A DNA stretch of 64,000 nucleotides. Source: Nemania diffusa. Taxonomy: Eukaryota > Ascomycota > Sordariomycetes > Xylariales > Xylariaceae. Under the pieces are notes generated by a model, which saw nothing but the letters and a program-made list of their open reading frames with translations, ran no database searches and was not told where the DNA came from. The translations under genes and the position numbers were made by a program. How positions within the stretch are numbered: position 1 is the first letter of the stretch; each line of letters begins with the position of its first letter. Positions 24,901 to 35,572 of this stretch are shown in pieces. The stretch is from contig JBBPUQ010000006.1 of NCBI GenBank assembly GCA_038501195.1, forward strand, positions 868,001 to 932,000, read 5' to 3'.

Positions 24901-25590
24901 GACGAGCAGATCGGCCTCGTCACCGGCTTCGACGCCAACCTGCGCGAGATCCAGCGCGAGCTCGAGGCTATGGGCCGGTCGGGCGCGTCGGAGGGCCGCA
25001 TGGCCGCCCAGATCAGCCGCGTCCTCGGCATCGCGCGCCGCGAGATCGAGAAGTTCAAGCTGCTGAAGGAGACCCTGACGGCGCAGCGCGATCTGCTGCA
25101 GGACGATCTGCGGCTGAACGCCGAGGTGCAGAGGCGCGCGAGGAGGAGGGCGCGCGAGCTCGCTGAGGCTACTAAGGTTGCGGCCGAGGCGGCTACTGCT
25201 ACTGCCGCTGCTGAGGCTGATGCTGCCGCCGCCGATGCTGCCGCTGCCGATGCTCCTGCTGCTGCTCCGGCAGCTGGAGATGCAGCTGGGGCAGGAGTCG
25301 TGAGAGAGGTGGCGGGCCCTAGCTTCTTCCGTAGCACACACGACTTGTTCTTCAGGGTATTACAGTACAACCTCGTCGGGGGGGCCTTGGTGGGGTTGTT
25401 CTCTATGATGGTGGTGGTGACTATCGCCGAAGGCAGACAATACGCCGAGTGGACGTATGCCAACGAACACACTCGAGCGCTGTGGATGGATACGAACTCA
25501 CGAACAACCGTCTGTCTCGGGGCGCCGAATTTCAATTATTTCTGGCATACTTTGGGGTTGCTCCTTTCGGGGCGGTGGCAGTTCAATTGA
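21997..25590 (+). CDS. Large coiled-coil protein with C-terminal membrane segment, family unknown
   Basis: A single uninterrupted frame of 1197 residues. From about residue 45 to 1060 it is almost wholly charged heptad-type sequence rich in E, K, Q, L and A, so a very long coiled coil. A Pro/Ser break lies at about 280-310. Residues 884-915 are two identical 16-residue units (DAERKLQDAAKKSQDD) encoded by a perfect 48-bp tandem repeat. An Ala-rich stretch (about 1060-1100) precedes a single hydrophobic segment (about 1126-1144, LVGGALVGLFSMMVVVTIA), then about 50 residues with several aromatic residues and one Cys. No motor or enzymatic domain is visible. This layout resembles membrane-tethered golgin-like proteins, but that is only analogy. 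Codon use changes inside the gene: the 3' third (about 24240-25170) is strongly GC-rich. It sits between two gene deserts, beside the siderophore transporter. Confidence 0.8.
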   Translation: MASQDSNLYDATKLASDVLTSLISLMGGDASSLDQKTINSLRDVLEGYLKEYNSKYRDLNAAYNRIKEEVDGTKASYAKQIEDLQKSIEDEKNNTAQEVEYATRAARKDRDDMARDADHEREEMEKERQVLATRRQEAKNDVELAKKEVQDALEDRKAAIAHLEEVQTEASKLQETINGLEKTKRDNQEEIAGWKGEVEKITKLKEKARKDLRDFQSESKPIKEENRKLTKELAELKLELRMAKKNIKKQESKIQELKAKLTNAEDQLESFAKDSAFRKPSPEGPTAADELRGKERSDTGSSELGSPKSARSIASRKTLSQSSDGLDKEKEKNLQLQETIESQEQTINEKSQQLEDCKTERISLQTAQANYDKAIQDLEGQLIKKEKGEIKIKELERKIKALEAEASNHKRDDTSQKDHIQRLEKQLQASKDRIAALEKLEREQQTNIADQQAKIAELRRIPDTANAQVQVTLSDRDQEDKNNQIKSLSEELEQGQKRIESLEDEVKYHQGEASQLQENYNAANAELEKLKNAPPPTTGLEEAEQELAKVRGELDQSTKELARSKEDLREANKNKNIHLASLQELGPEQDQLRLRNSLLQVHLEQKQEVQDALLKELAAADSVRERLHRAVQSTLQPNVDRDTLSDTLNQQVIDLANSRQEIFKLQGRLIIMAELAAGDYTNITNEEFAIEGHASTPGSLEPYVSDARQFVRSMQGLYDRFAERLREAEKQLSKVKSQLEAQAEAGDAAAEEAAEALQEKIDELKDKNAELEILLKECQENQKDAEEPDADPSDIIAAIRSTAKAFLGIAGPTIADIDLFLVDLIRLQKQVPGAYSFGENENADKALAAANTELTDCGTKLKAANKKLEDSEKQLQESDRKLKDAERKLQDAAKKSQDDDAERKLQDAAKKSQDDDAERRRLAAEVKRLEAEVQRLAAELQALRAASAEQASLLTAASTQTERASEVLDEQIGLVTGFDANLREIQRELEAMGRSGASEGRMAAQISRVLGIARREIEKFKLLKETLTAQRDLLQDDLRLNAEVQRRARRRARELAEATKVAAEAATATAAAEADAAAADAAAADAPAAAPAAGDAAGAGVVREVAGPSFFRSTHDLFFRVLQYNLVGGALVGLFSMMVVVTIAEGRQYAEWTYANEHTRALWMDTNSRTTVCLGAPNFNYFWHTLGLLLSGRWQFN
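24646..24741 (+). repeat. Perfect 2 x 48-bp in-frame tandem repeat
   Basis: Units 24646-24693 and 24694-24741 are identical, and a partial third copy begins at 24742. The unit length keeps the reading frame. The identity implies a recent duplication or continued exchange between copies. Confidence 0.9.
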
Positions 25591-28018
25591 TGGTGGAAGC
25601 GGTAGAAGCCCCGGCCCCTGATCCCGATCTCGATCCATTTCCCTTTTCTGCTTCCGGGTCCCGGCTCCGGACGGACCGGCCAAGATTTCCCCGGGTGGAG
25701 ACCACTTATACTTACCTAATGTAAAAGCGGATTATATTCCTGTACCTTCATTACCATCTTCTAGTAAGGGCCACCAAGTACAAAAACACAAATCCATAGA
25801 TGCTCAGTTCGGCAAATATTCGGTATTCCGATCTTGTCATACCATGCAGCATTTGCGTATGCGTATCTATCTAGCGATCGGAGATTAGCAATATACCCGA
25901 ATAAGCGAGGGGTGCAAGGAACTTTCGGCTAGTCTAGGCTCGTGTTGGTCAAGCGCTGAGACATTACTACCAAATGCAGTAGGTATAATTAGGAATAGAA
26001 CTAGGTAGGTGGTGTACCTATGTAGGAGTGTAGGAGGGGAAACCGTAGGGAGCGTGCTTCTTAAAGCCGGGTATTGTCATAATTTCATAAGCTCTTGCTT
26101 ATATGTATAGTAGCATCGGAGGACACTATCTGTTACCACTGCAACTGCAACTCATATTCGTATTACCTATTTGATTTTCGTTGTTACCTCCTTTTCGTGC
26201 ACCCATGTAGGTACACTATCTAAGGTCCGCGCCGCTCTACTATACTATACGTACGATACTGCAAGAATTACCAGCTCAAGCTGTCGGGCTCGTATGCAAA
26301 CCCGAGTGCCTTGGTTATGTTTTTTTTTTTCTGTACGGTACCAGCCGTATTCAATATTGTTTGTCTCCGCTAAGACAAATCCTCAAATACAGCCCGTATT
26401 TGATTTCTAGATGGCAAATCCGACGGCGCGAAGTGGAAAGGCGTCATCTTTAGATTGTGAAACAAATCTCATTATAGGACTCGTCACAGCTGATGATGAC
26501 AAAAAGAGCCCGTGGTAAAATGAGTCTGAAAGCCGAAAACGGGTCCACATTCCAAATACCCAGTCCCGTTTTAGCCAAGTTACTGAGCGTACCACCGTGT
26601 TACAGGGTCGCGTGGCCGATACCACATTAATCTATGTATACCTGCCCTGCTGTCGCATAATTATGCGTAAGTACGCAGTAGTTACTAGTTTTCAATGGTG
26701 CATGGTTCATAGCGTGCTAGTAAGGGGGCAATGGAATAATCCATACATAGGCTATCGACAAGCGGTAAATAGTGCATAGTTAATCGGCGATGGAAGCTTA
26801 ATGAAACAACAGTGTAGCCATGCGTATAGAATACGGTAGGTAGAAGCATAATTATGAAGCGGTCCAGGTAACTACCGTGCTAACTAGCTCTAACGGTTAT
26901 ACATACTAAATATCTTGGCACATCCGTAATCTTTATTTATTTTGGCCCTAAGGTAGTAGAGTCTCATGTCAGCTTGTAGGTAACACTATCTGTGTTTGAT
27001 GGAAATCCCAAGTGGACAACGCGTTGGAGAGGCACAATCCTCTATTGAGTCAACCAAGCGGTCTAGAATACTATTTGTATTGGTAAAATCGGGTGGGTAC
27101 TTAGCATCACGAACGCTAGACATTGCCTGTTTGGGCATATATCTCTCAGCTCGTCCATTCAGGAGCCGCCAATAATATAGACAATGTTACATGATGTCAT
27201 GAGACAGGTATCTATTAGTAGGTAGGTTAGGTATTAGACGGTATTATACAAGCTCTGATGAAAGTCAGACCAGGCTACACTTGTACGTCGCCTTTATCTA
27301 GGCATCCGTTATTATATATCTGCCTATCCTTCAGCAGCTTAATTCGCCTCCGATCCGGGAGGCTTAGTAATTATACACATCTTAAGACAGAAGCTAGCTT
27401 GCAGCATACAGTGCTTACAGTATGTTGTATTGTATTATACTATACCCACGTGTAGGGGAACCTGCACTACCGCATGTGCGGTTGACCCACTTCCCGTCCC
27501 AGTGGCCCCAGTGTCCCAGTGTCTTATCTGGTCGGCATAGAGGGAGTAGCGTACTGTAGGAAGATTGTTAGGTAGGTACCTACCATATAATCGTTAACCC
27601 GTATGCATGCATCAGCTAGCAAGCCTCGGCCAACATTCCAAATTTTGACAAATCTCATTTCGGGTCAGAGCTCTTGTCAGCAACCCGCTTACCTATCAGA
27701 GGCGTCGAATAGCCCTGAACCGGCAGTCGGTATTCTATAGGGAGAAAGAAAAGGAAAGAGAAAAAAAAGATAGAGGCCAGATGGACAATGTCGAGGGTCG
27801 CATCGTTATTGGCGCCAAGTCATTTTGCCGTCACTAAGAAATCATTCTTAAGCTCCCCCTGCGCCGTGCCCTCCTACCATCTATTCCTCCTTCATAAAAC
27901 AACTGTTAGAAATTACTGCGTCTTCCTATCGAGGTCGTCACCAAGAGCAAGATCAGACAACAGATCGACCCCTTCTACTCTCCCCGCTCTCCCTCACCAC
28001 CAACGACGTGCCCTCACC
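25591..28018. other. Gene-free stretch upstream of the DUF4336 gene
   Basis: A 2.4-kb gap with a T11 run at about 26320-26330, TAGGTA words near 26000-26025 and 27220-27235, and a 14-bp palindrome at 27571-27584. No supported gene. From 27788 on, the sequence is in frame with the DUF4336 gene and could be coding (see that entry). Confidence 0.5.
27571..27584. repeat. GGTAGGTACCTACC palindrome
   Basis: A perfect 14-bp palindrome, an extended form of the recurrent TAGGTACCTA word, about 450 bp upstream of the DUF4336 gene start. Confidence 0.55.
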
Positions 28019-28914
28019 ATGTCTGAGAAACTCATCCCCAAGGACCCCTCCGCGGTCCAGGTCATCCGTAACGTCACCCCTAATGTCGTTACCGTCTCGG
28101 TCCCTTTCCTGCGATTTGAGAAGATCCCCATCGGTGGTCGTGCTACTATCGGTAAGCTAGGCAACCACCGCTGCGCACCCTCTGCCTACATCGTTTTCTA
28201 ACAAAAAGCGCAACAGTCAAGCTTACCTCCGGTGCCCTCGCCGTCTTCTCCCCCGTCGCCCTCACCGACGAGGTGAAGGCCAAGATCACCGAGCTGGGCG
28301 GCAACGTCGGCTACCTCATCGCCGGCGATCTCGAGCACCACATCTTCCTGACCACCTGGAAGACCGAATACCCGGCCGCCAAGCTCGTCGGCCCCAAGGG
28401 TCTCCCCGAGAGGCGGAAGACGATGACGGACCCGCTGATCGGCAAGGAGGAGTTCGACTTCCTCTACGACGCCACCAACGCGCACTCGGCGGCCATCAGC
28501 GACGAGTTCGCGGCCGACTTCGAGGTGGAGCTGGTGGACGCGCACCCGAACAAGGAGATCGCGCTCTTCTACAAGCCGGACAAGGTGCTCATCGAGGCCG
28601 ACCTCATGTTCAACCTGCCGCCGACGGAGCAGTACTCCAAGGTGCCCGAGGCGGAGAAGAAGGGCGGCGGCCTGCTCAAGAAGATCTTCTACGCGCTCAA
28701 CACCACCGTCGGCCCCGCCAAGGGCCACAAGCGCCTGCTGTGGTACGCCGTCAGCAGCGGCGGCAAGGACCGCCCCGGCTTCAACGAGAGCATCAAGCGC
28801 ATCTACGGCTGGGACTTCGTCACCCTGATCCCCTGCCACGGCGACACCATCGAGGGCACCGGCAAGGAGACCTTTGGCAAGATCTTCGACTGGCACATCA
28901 ACGGCAAGAAGTAA
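28019..28914 (+). CDS. DUF4336 domain protein (metallo-beta-lactamase-like fold)
   Basis: Exons 28019-28151 and 28217-28914 with a 65-bp intron (GTAAGC donor, CTAAC branch, CAG acceptor) give 276 residues. The chosen ATG has a strong fungal context (CTCACCATGTC). The sequence fits fungal DUF4336 proteins: VTVSVPFLRFEKIPIGGRAT at the start, GNVGYLIAGDLEHHIFLTTWK in the middle and WDFVTLIPCHGDTIEG near the end. The family is related to the metallo-beta-lactamase fold, but the classic HxHxDH motif is not seen. The biochemical role is unknown. The frame is open upstream to an ATG at 27788, which would add 77 residues that are basic, Ser-rich and nearly free of acidic residues, like a mitochondrial presequence. 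Codon use in exon 2 is strongly GC3-biased, suggesting high expression. Confidence 0.88.
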
Positions 28915-31715
28915 AGCGTCTTGCCGCCGCCGCCGCTGCTGCTCTTAATGAACCAACCAATCAACGACACAAGCGAAGACCAAATCCTCGCGTCTTCTTC
29001 TCGCTGAACCTCTTTTACTAAAGCAATAACTCTCTCTCGATACCCCCCCTATGTGATACCAAAACGGATGTAATATGAAATTAGATGGAAAGGAAGAATG
29101 GGATGAAGGCTGGAGTGTGGGTGCATGAGATAGCCTTGACCGTATAGTTGCATGATACCAATTGCATAGACTTTTATTCTCGTTGTCGAACTTAATTTTT
29201 TTTCGAGCTCGTGCGCATGTGACGCTTATCTAATTGTCCTACGTCTATTCTGATAGTTCACAAGACCGGCCGGAGCCGCTGCGGTGTGAGATAAAAGTTT
29301 AATATATTACGTGTAGGTATGTATCTGAGTTGCAATTTCTTTTCCACCAAATGAATACAATGACCGCTCTTCGTATAACTTGTTCAGTCATTAGATCATT
29401 TCTATGCCCATCTATCAGCTGTTATTCTCCCCTCCCCCTCCCCCATTCAACTTCAAAATCCAAGACTAATATGTCAATCACCACCTCTATTGTCTCTCAA
29501 TCTAATAAAACCTCGCAAACTCCTGATTTCCCACTGACAGAAGCAAGGTAAGAGAACTTGCTATCGGTACTTCTACCAGTGTCCGCCGTACGTAATCACT
29601 CTTTTTATGAATTTTTAATGATTTTATTGTTATTGCTATCGGACAGGCCTCAAGCATTTGGGGAGAATCAAGAATCGACTTTCTCCGTCTAGAGATACCC
29701 CTTCATTCAAAACCTATACGTTGCTCTTGTTAGCTATGTCTACTGCTTGGTGCATGAAGAACAACCCCAGCTTCCTTCTCATGATAGCAGATAAAGGGGC
29801 AGGCTGCTCTTGAGAATCCCCAAGAAGAACCCTAAAGTGGTAAAATAGGAAACGAGAGAAAAGAGAGACGAAAGATCAAGTAACATACTTACTATACATA
29901 GTAGGCACCGGTCACCAAACTTGAACACAATATTTTGACACTTGACGAGAGCCTACCATAGTAAATAACTATCGTCAGTTGTTCCAGTCTCTCTTCGACA
30001 CTACTATACATATAGATATATGTGTGTGTGTGCTATGTTATTGGGAATAAAATGATTTGTGAGAATAGAAGTGTTCCTCTCAAGTGAACATCTGAACTCT
30101 ACCCAGTATAAAATAGCCTGGACGTGTTGAAAAAGGGGCAACATGCAACACGCCACTTACATAGAAATTAGCACAGTAGAAACACATCCTACTGTGAAAA
30201 AGTCCAACCCTACAGCCTCCGTCTCGTACTCAACCGAGAGTCTCTCAACCCGTGCAACGCTATATACAGTAGCTACAGACGGTCGAGGCCCCAGCCTGGA
30301 CAATGTCCTACTATTAGTAGTATAGTAGTATACCGCTGTACTTTTGTTCCGTTCGGTGCCAACCCGTCGTTGGGTCCCAGTTCGTAAGATCCATCGGATT
30401 TGAGTGAGTTAGAGGAGGATGATAGTTGAGAGTAAAACGTCGAAAATAAAAAAGAACAAAACAATTTTGTATGTGCGGGTTTTAGTAAATATATAGACAA
30501 AAAGAGTGCGACTAATGCTCATTCACATAGTATTCGATCACCAAAGTTAAGGAGTACCTTATAATTATTATTTGGCGGGAGGCCCAGAAGCCGGAAGTAA
30601 GTAAGTGAAGGTTTCCTTTTTTCTTTTTTTTCTTTTGCTCCCGCCCTAATTTGGCTCCTTTTTAGCTTTTGGCATTTCTGGAATATTTGGCTCGGATCGA
30701 TTCATGCAGTTTCAAGTTGCCATATGCATATCCCCCTTATTAGATAATACATGTGCTCGTAGGAATAGACCGACACAAGTTTATACCAACTATTACATTA
30801 ATTCCTGCGAACAAAAGTTCAAGGCGTCTAACCCCAACATTATAGGTTCAAAAATTTCTTGTAATAAGGATAGATTAGCTTTTAAATCTTAACTACCATG
30901 CCGACCATAGGGCTGATCTCCTTCAATAAGCTCCTTTATTACGGACAAAAGATATGTAACAGTTTCATAATGTGGCATCTTGCGTTATACATTGCGTACT
31001 TCGGCGCATACTAGACTGTTGCCTTCGACCTACGAGACTTTATCTCCTTAACATCTAATGAGTCATCGGAACGAACAATCGACACAAAACCCCAACAAAC
31101 AACGCAAGCAAGCCGCCTTATTAAACTGCTATCTTTCAACGCTTTCAGGGTACTCTTGGATTACAATACGAGTTCATACAAAGTCTAGACAAGCCCGGCC
31201 TGTTTTTCTCGCTACCTTCTTCCCATCCCTTCTTCGTGTTTCTCCGTATCTAGCTTCCCCTCGCACAGCGAGCTGCGAGATCGACTTAGTTTGTTCACCT
31301 TGAGATGTCACCGTGCAAACGGCGTACTTCATTCTTGGCCACCACTGCTTTCTTCCTGGAAGACTTAGGCTTTTAGTACACGAAGACAGAGGCAAGGGAT
31401 GATGTCCGTCTGAGAAATCTCTTGGGTGCTAAACCATGTGCTCTCGCTATTAAAGACGATGGTATTCTCGCAAAAGTGGACTAATCATGCTCAAAATAAA
31501 GCCTCTACGAATGGAAAAATGTATGCCGCCGAGGTTGGCCGCCAAGAAACTGTTCTTGCCATGCCGCTGAGATGGAATGATTATCCAGTATCCCTGGTCC
31601 TACAAGATAGCGACTCCGAGCCAAGAGTCTCAGACTTATGGCCAATTTTGAGAGTAAATATAGTGGCCTGAAGATTATGGGTCTAGCAACCTGACCGGAG
31701 ACAAGTCGGTTTAGA
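28915..31715. other. Gene-free stretch between two convergent genes
   Basis: A 2.8-kb gap downstream of both the DUF4336 gene and the RhoGEF gene. The sequence is AT-rich in places (29590-29640, 30000-30050). The small open frames (up to 98 codons) carry no recognisable motif. I see no RNA gene. Confidence 0.5.
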
Positions 31716-34700
31716 TCACTGTAGAGCTGGCATCTCGGACTTCCGGCTGCTCTTCCAGAAGTCGATAGCGGCAACCACGTCATGGCCGGCCTCCTCTTCA
31801 TAGGCGAATATTATCTAATCAAATTAGTATCTATATAGGGCGCATAGGTAAAAAGGTGGTCTTACCTCGTGTGTGCTACTATGCAACATCCTGATGTTCT
31901 TGTGAGGAACGATATGTATAGCGCCATTCTCGATGTTCCTTAATTCGATGAAATTCGGTTCAAAGGCAAGAATCCAAGGATAAGAAAGAGCAAAAGACTG
32001 CGGCATACCCTCCCAGTCAATTCGCCATTCTGGTCTCGCCCTCCAACCATTGCGATTAACAAAAAATGAGAAGTCTGTGTAATTCAGAAGGAACTCGCCA
32101 TTAAGACGTTCGATATGAACTGGCTTGACGCCTTCTTTTCTAGCGACGAAATCCAATGATGTGTCGGCTTGATCGAGCAGCGATTGGGTCTCTAGGGTTT
32201 CTAGAGAAACAACCTCGAAGCCTTTAACACATGCCACACAAAGCTTGCTTTTGAGGAAGTGGACAGATGAAGCCTCGGTCGGGATGTAAAACTCCTTGAA
32301 GGCCTTAAGCTCATCCTGTCCAGCATTGAACATCTTGCCGAATCCCTTCTGTTTCTTACCCTTAGTCATAGAGTCATTGGGTTCGTAAACTTTGATAGTA
32401 GTGGAGAGAGCGCTCGGTTTCGCGCAACACACTAGATGCCGCCCCAGGCAGATACCTGTTTTAAAGAAGATGCAGCCACTTTGTATCTTCTTAGGGCGTT
32501 TTGCCAATGCTGGCTCATTCGGATCTAACGCCGCAAGGGGGTAGGACTGGAGTGACTTGTTGGATAGAACGAGAAGAAGTCCATATTCTTCCAAAACATC
32601 TACTTGAGTAACATGTTGTGCCTCAATAACCCGTCTAGGTTGACTATCCTTGGCTTTTCGATCAGAGACATAGATGCCGTGATCAGTTCCATATATCAAT
32701 TTACGGCCGCCATCTAAATCATGTTAGCGCAAGGTTTCTGTTTGCTAGATCTCAGAGTACTTACCATATGGCGTGACCGTATTCACGAGATTGTTGGCCT
32801 GGAAGAAGTTATGAGACAAAATGGTAACATTAAAGAAATCACCTCGTGCTCGAAGCCGTTGCTGAGCAGTATCAATAAATTCGAGCCACTTCTGCCGGGC
32901 AGCTTGGTTCGAGGCATATAGTACTTGTTCATAATAATTCCTGCCGAGATGTCGGAAAGTCACCGGCCAACCCTCTGATGTTTTCTTGTCTGTATTGCTT
33001 CCACGGAACGGCAGGTTCGACGAGGCTCGTTTTACTCCAGACTGGGGGATAACCTCGTCCATCTCTTTAATAGAGAGTAGCTCCAAGGGTATAGGCTAGA
33101 GATTTGTTAATTAGTCTTAGTAACTAAAATGGTGATAGCAAGACATACCCTTCGATACGTCTTCACCTCCTCCACCTTGCCCGCTTGCTTAATCCTCACA
33201 AGCAAAACGGCATGGTCGAATAAAAAGGCTGTTATGTCTGTAGGATCTGTTGGTGTTTTCTTGAACTGTGTCTTAAAAACGAGCTCGCGTCCATCGTCTG
33301 TGAGTTTTAAGTCGACTTTGTCGGCTGGCCGATATTTAAGTTGTTCGTGCAGGCGGCGGAGGTTGAATCGATTCTCAGCTTTACCAGACTCGGCATTGAC
33401 CCGGCTGAGAAGATCTCTGATTATTACCAGGACTTTGGGAATATCCTCCCTGTCTTGACTTCCTTCCTCAGAATACTTCAAAACGTTTTCCAATAACAGA
33501 GGGTAACGGGCTAGTCGGGTAGTGGGTTTTGTGAGATAACCGTTTAACTCAAGTTTTCTCGATTCTTTCCTCCGTTCGATCTCATCAACAAATTTCGAAA
33601 AGTATGGATTGTTGGACCGTTCGTTCTCAAATTCGAACTTAGCTTCTAGCTGCTTGGAGCCGTAGAGAATGAACGGTTCAAACTGAGGCGCGATTTCAAG
33701 GAAAATGTCCCCGATGTTCTTTACGATGTGGGTCCGTTGTTGTCGCTCTGTCAATGCCCTTGCAAATCTGGCGCTCACGGAGTGAATGCTTGGATGATCG
33801 ATGATGTTACTAAAAATATGTTGAACAACACGCTCTCTTGATGCCACAGGTATAGGTGATCCTTTCGACCGTAAGGGCAGAATCCAGAAGTCGCGGAGAT
33901 ATTCCAAGTCTTTGACGAAATCCCTTTCAGTATAACATATTTCCGATATAACTTCTTGTCGTTTCTTTTCCCTGTCGCTGACACTTTCGGCCACCTCCTT
34001 AGGGACAGTATTGATCCAGAGCTTTTGTTCATCAGTCTGGTCCGCGTCGTCATTAAGGATGGCATCCTGATCTTTCTTCAAGCCTACTTGAGGTTTGAGA
34101 TTGAGTCGAGATACTTGCTCCAGTCTCCGTGGGCAGGCGATGGAGTAACATAACTGGTCTCTTGTGCAAGTGGGTGAGTAGCATTCCGAGAGCAAAACAA
34201 ATACACCGTTGACGGGGGGTTTGTCTTCTGGCTCATCCATGAGTGTTTCCCTAAACTGGTACATTTCCGATGCCGAGTCTCGTAATCGATGTTCGTACGT
34301 GACATCGTGGAAGAACTTTTGCGCGTCAAGAGCCCGACCTAATAGCAAGGCTAAATTTCTATCTGTCGTCCTAATGATGTAGGACAGCACATCAACGGCT
34401 TCCGAGCCACTGAAAGCATTCTTGTATGTCAACTCGTTCTTGGTTCGATCGCCGACTATTATTTTCTGGCGGAAACATTCAGCAACTCGCGACAGTAGAG
34501 CGGGGTAGACGATGGGGGATCGAATCTTTGCGGTAGGGGGTCGTTCATTTTCGAGCGACCTGGCATTCGATGGTCGATGAACAAGTTGCTGTCGAGCTTG
34601 CTCCGAGGTTTCCGGTGCGATTGTACTAGCCATCGACATCGTGCGGCCATTGTCATGGACCGTAATGGAGGACGCCATGCTCATCGTCCTTGTTGCACTG

Positions 34701-35572
34701 CCCGGACTTGGGGAGTACCCACCGTATCCGCTCATTTGGGGGTTTGTGTTGATGGGTGGCATCTCGTTCGAAGGTGCTCTCATTCGGTTTGGAATAATTC
34801 GGCCGCTCATTGTTTGATGCGCATCGCGCTCTGGGGGGTACCCGGTCATAGACATTGACCTATCATCATGGCGTTCGGGCACAACCCGACCTTGTGCGGT
34901 TGTTCGCGACATAGGGTTTGCAATTTGGTTGGGAGGCTGTCGGAAGTGCTGAGGTGTCTGATATGAACTTGGCGGAGGCTGGTACATGGGCTGCCGTGGG
35001 GTAGTCGCCAGAGACTGGGAGCGATACGGGTCATCGCGAAGAGCAGGCCCTTGAGGGGGAGGAGGGCCTCCTTGGTAATACCTAGGAGCAGGATTACGTG
35101 GAGGATAGTTTTGTTGTGGTGGTCCTCTCGAGTCGTAGCGACCCTGGCCCTGAGGGGGAGGAGGGCCAGGATAGGGTCTCTGATTCGGGCCCGGTGGCTG
35201 TCGCCCATATGGATCCCCTCGCATTGGCGGAGGAGGATACCCGCCCGACGGGTTCCTTTGACTTTGATAATACCCATTGGCCATACTTGCATCCATAGTT
35301 CGGGTTCGATGGGAGGCCTCGTCAAAGCCACCAGCACGCTGGGGACGAGGGGGTCCTCGCTGCTGCATGTCGTGCGGGGGGGCGGCGTTGGACATGGAAG
35401 TCATCGTGTGTGTTCTCTCGCTCTGCGGCGTCATATTGTTCGGGGGGAAGCCGGGCCCGGTCCCATTACGACCAGGAGGGGGGTGAGCTCCAAATATACT
35501 AGAAAAGGCGGCATCTCGTTGGTTGCCAGCGGGGGGACCGTATCGGCGTTGGTCGTACTGGTGATCAGCCAT
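31716..35572 (-). CDS. rom2: Rho1 guanine nucleotide exchange factor, Rom2 type (DEP-DH-PH-CNH)
   Basis: Exons 35572-33149, 33095-32765, 32713-31866 and 31814-31716 join in frame to 1233 residues. The introns are 51-53 bp with GTATGT, GTAAGT and GTAAGA donors. Residues 1-340 are disordered and rich in Pro, Gln and Gly. A DEP domain follows (about 360-450; FRQKIIVGDRTKNELTYKNAF). The DH domain runs from about 550 to 745 (EVISEICYTERDFVKDLEYL, then GYLTKPTTRLARYPLLLENV), then PH (about 770-900) and the C-terminal CNH/citron domain (about 915-1220; KLIYGTDHGIYVSD, ending in a VAAIDFW motif). Known role: activates Rho1 at the plasma membrane in cell wall integrity signalling. The 5' leader shows a GTAAGT donor at 35831 and a TACAG acceptor at 35607, so a 225-bp leader intron is possible. 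Confidence 0.93.

Noticed and set aside
24397..25535. Long minus-strand open frames of 314 and 345 codons, and plus-strand frames of 155 and 279 codons
   Set aside because: They overlap the coiled-coil gene and arise because its GC-rich codons remove stops from other frames. Their translations are low-complexity mirrors.
28198..28896. Minus-strand frame of 232 codons
   Set aside because: It is antisense to the GC3-rich second exon of the DUF4336 gene, whose own frame is clearly homologous to a family.
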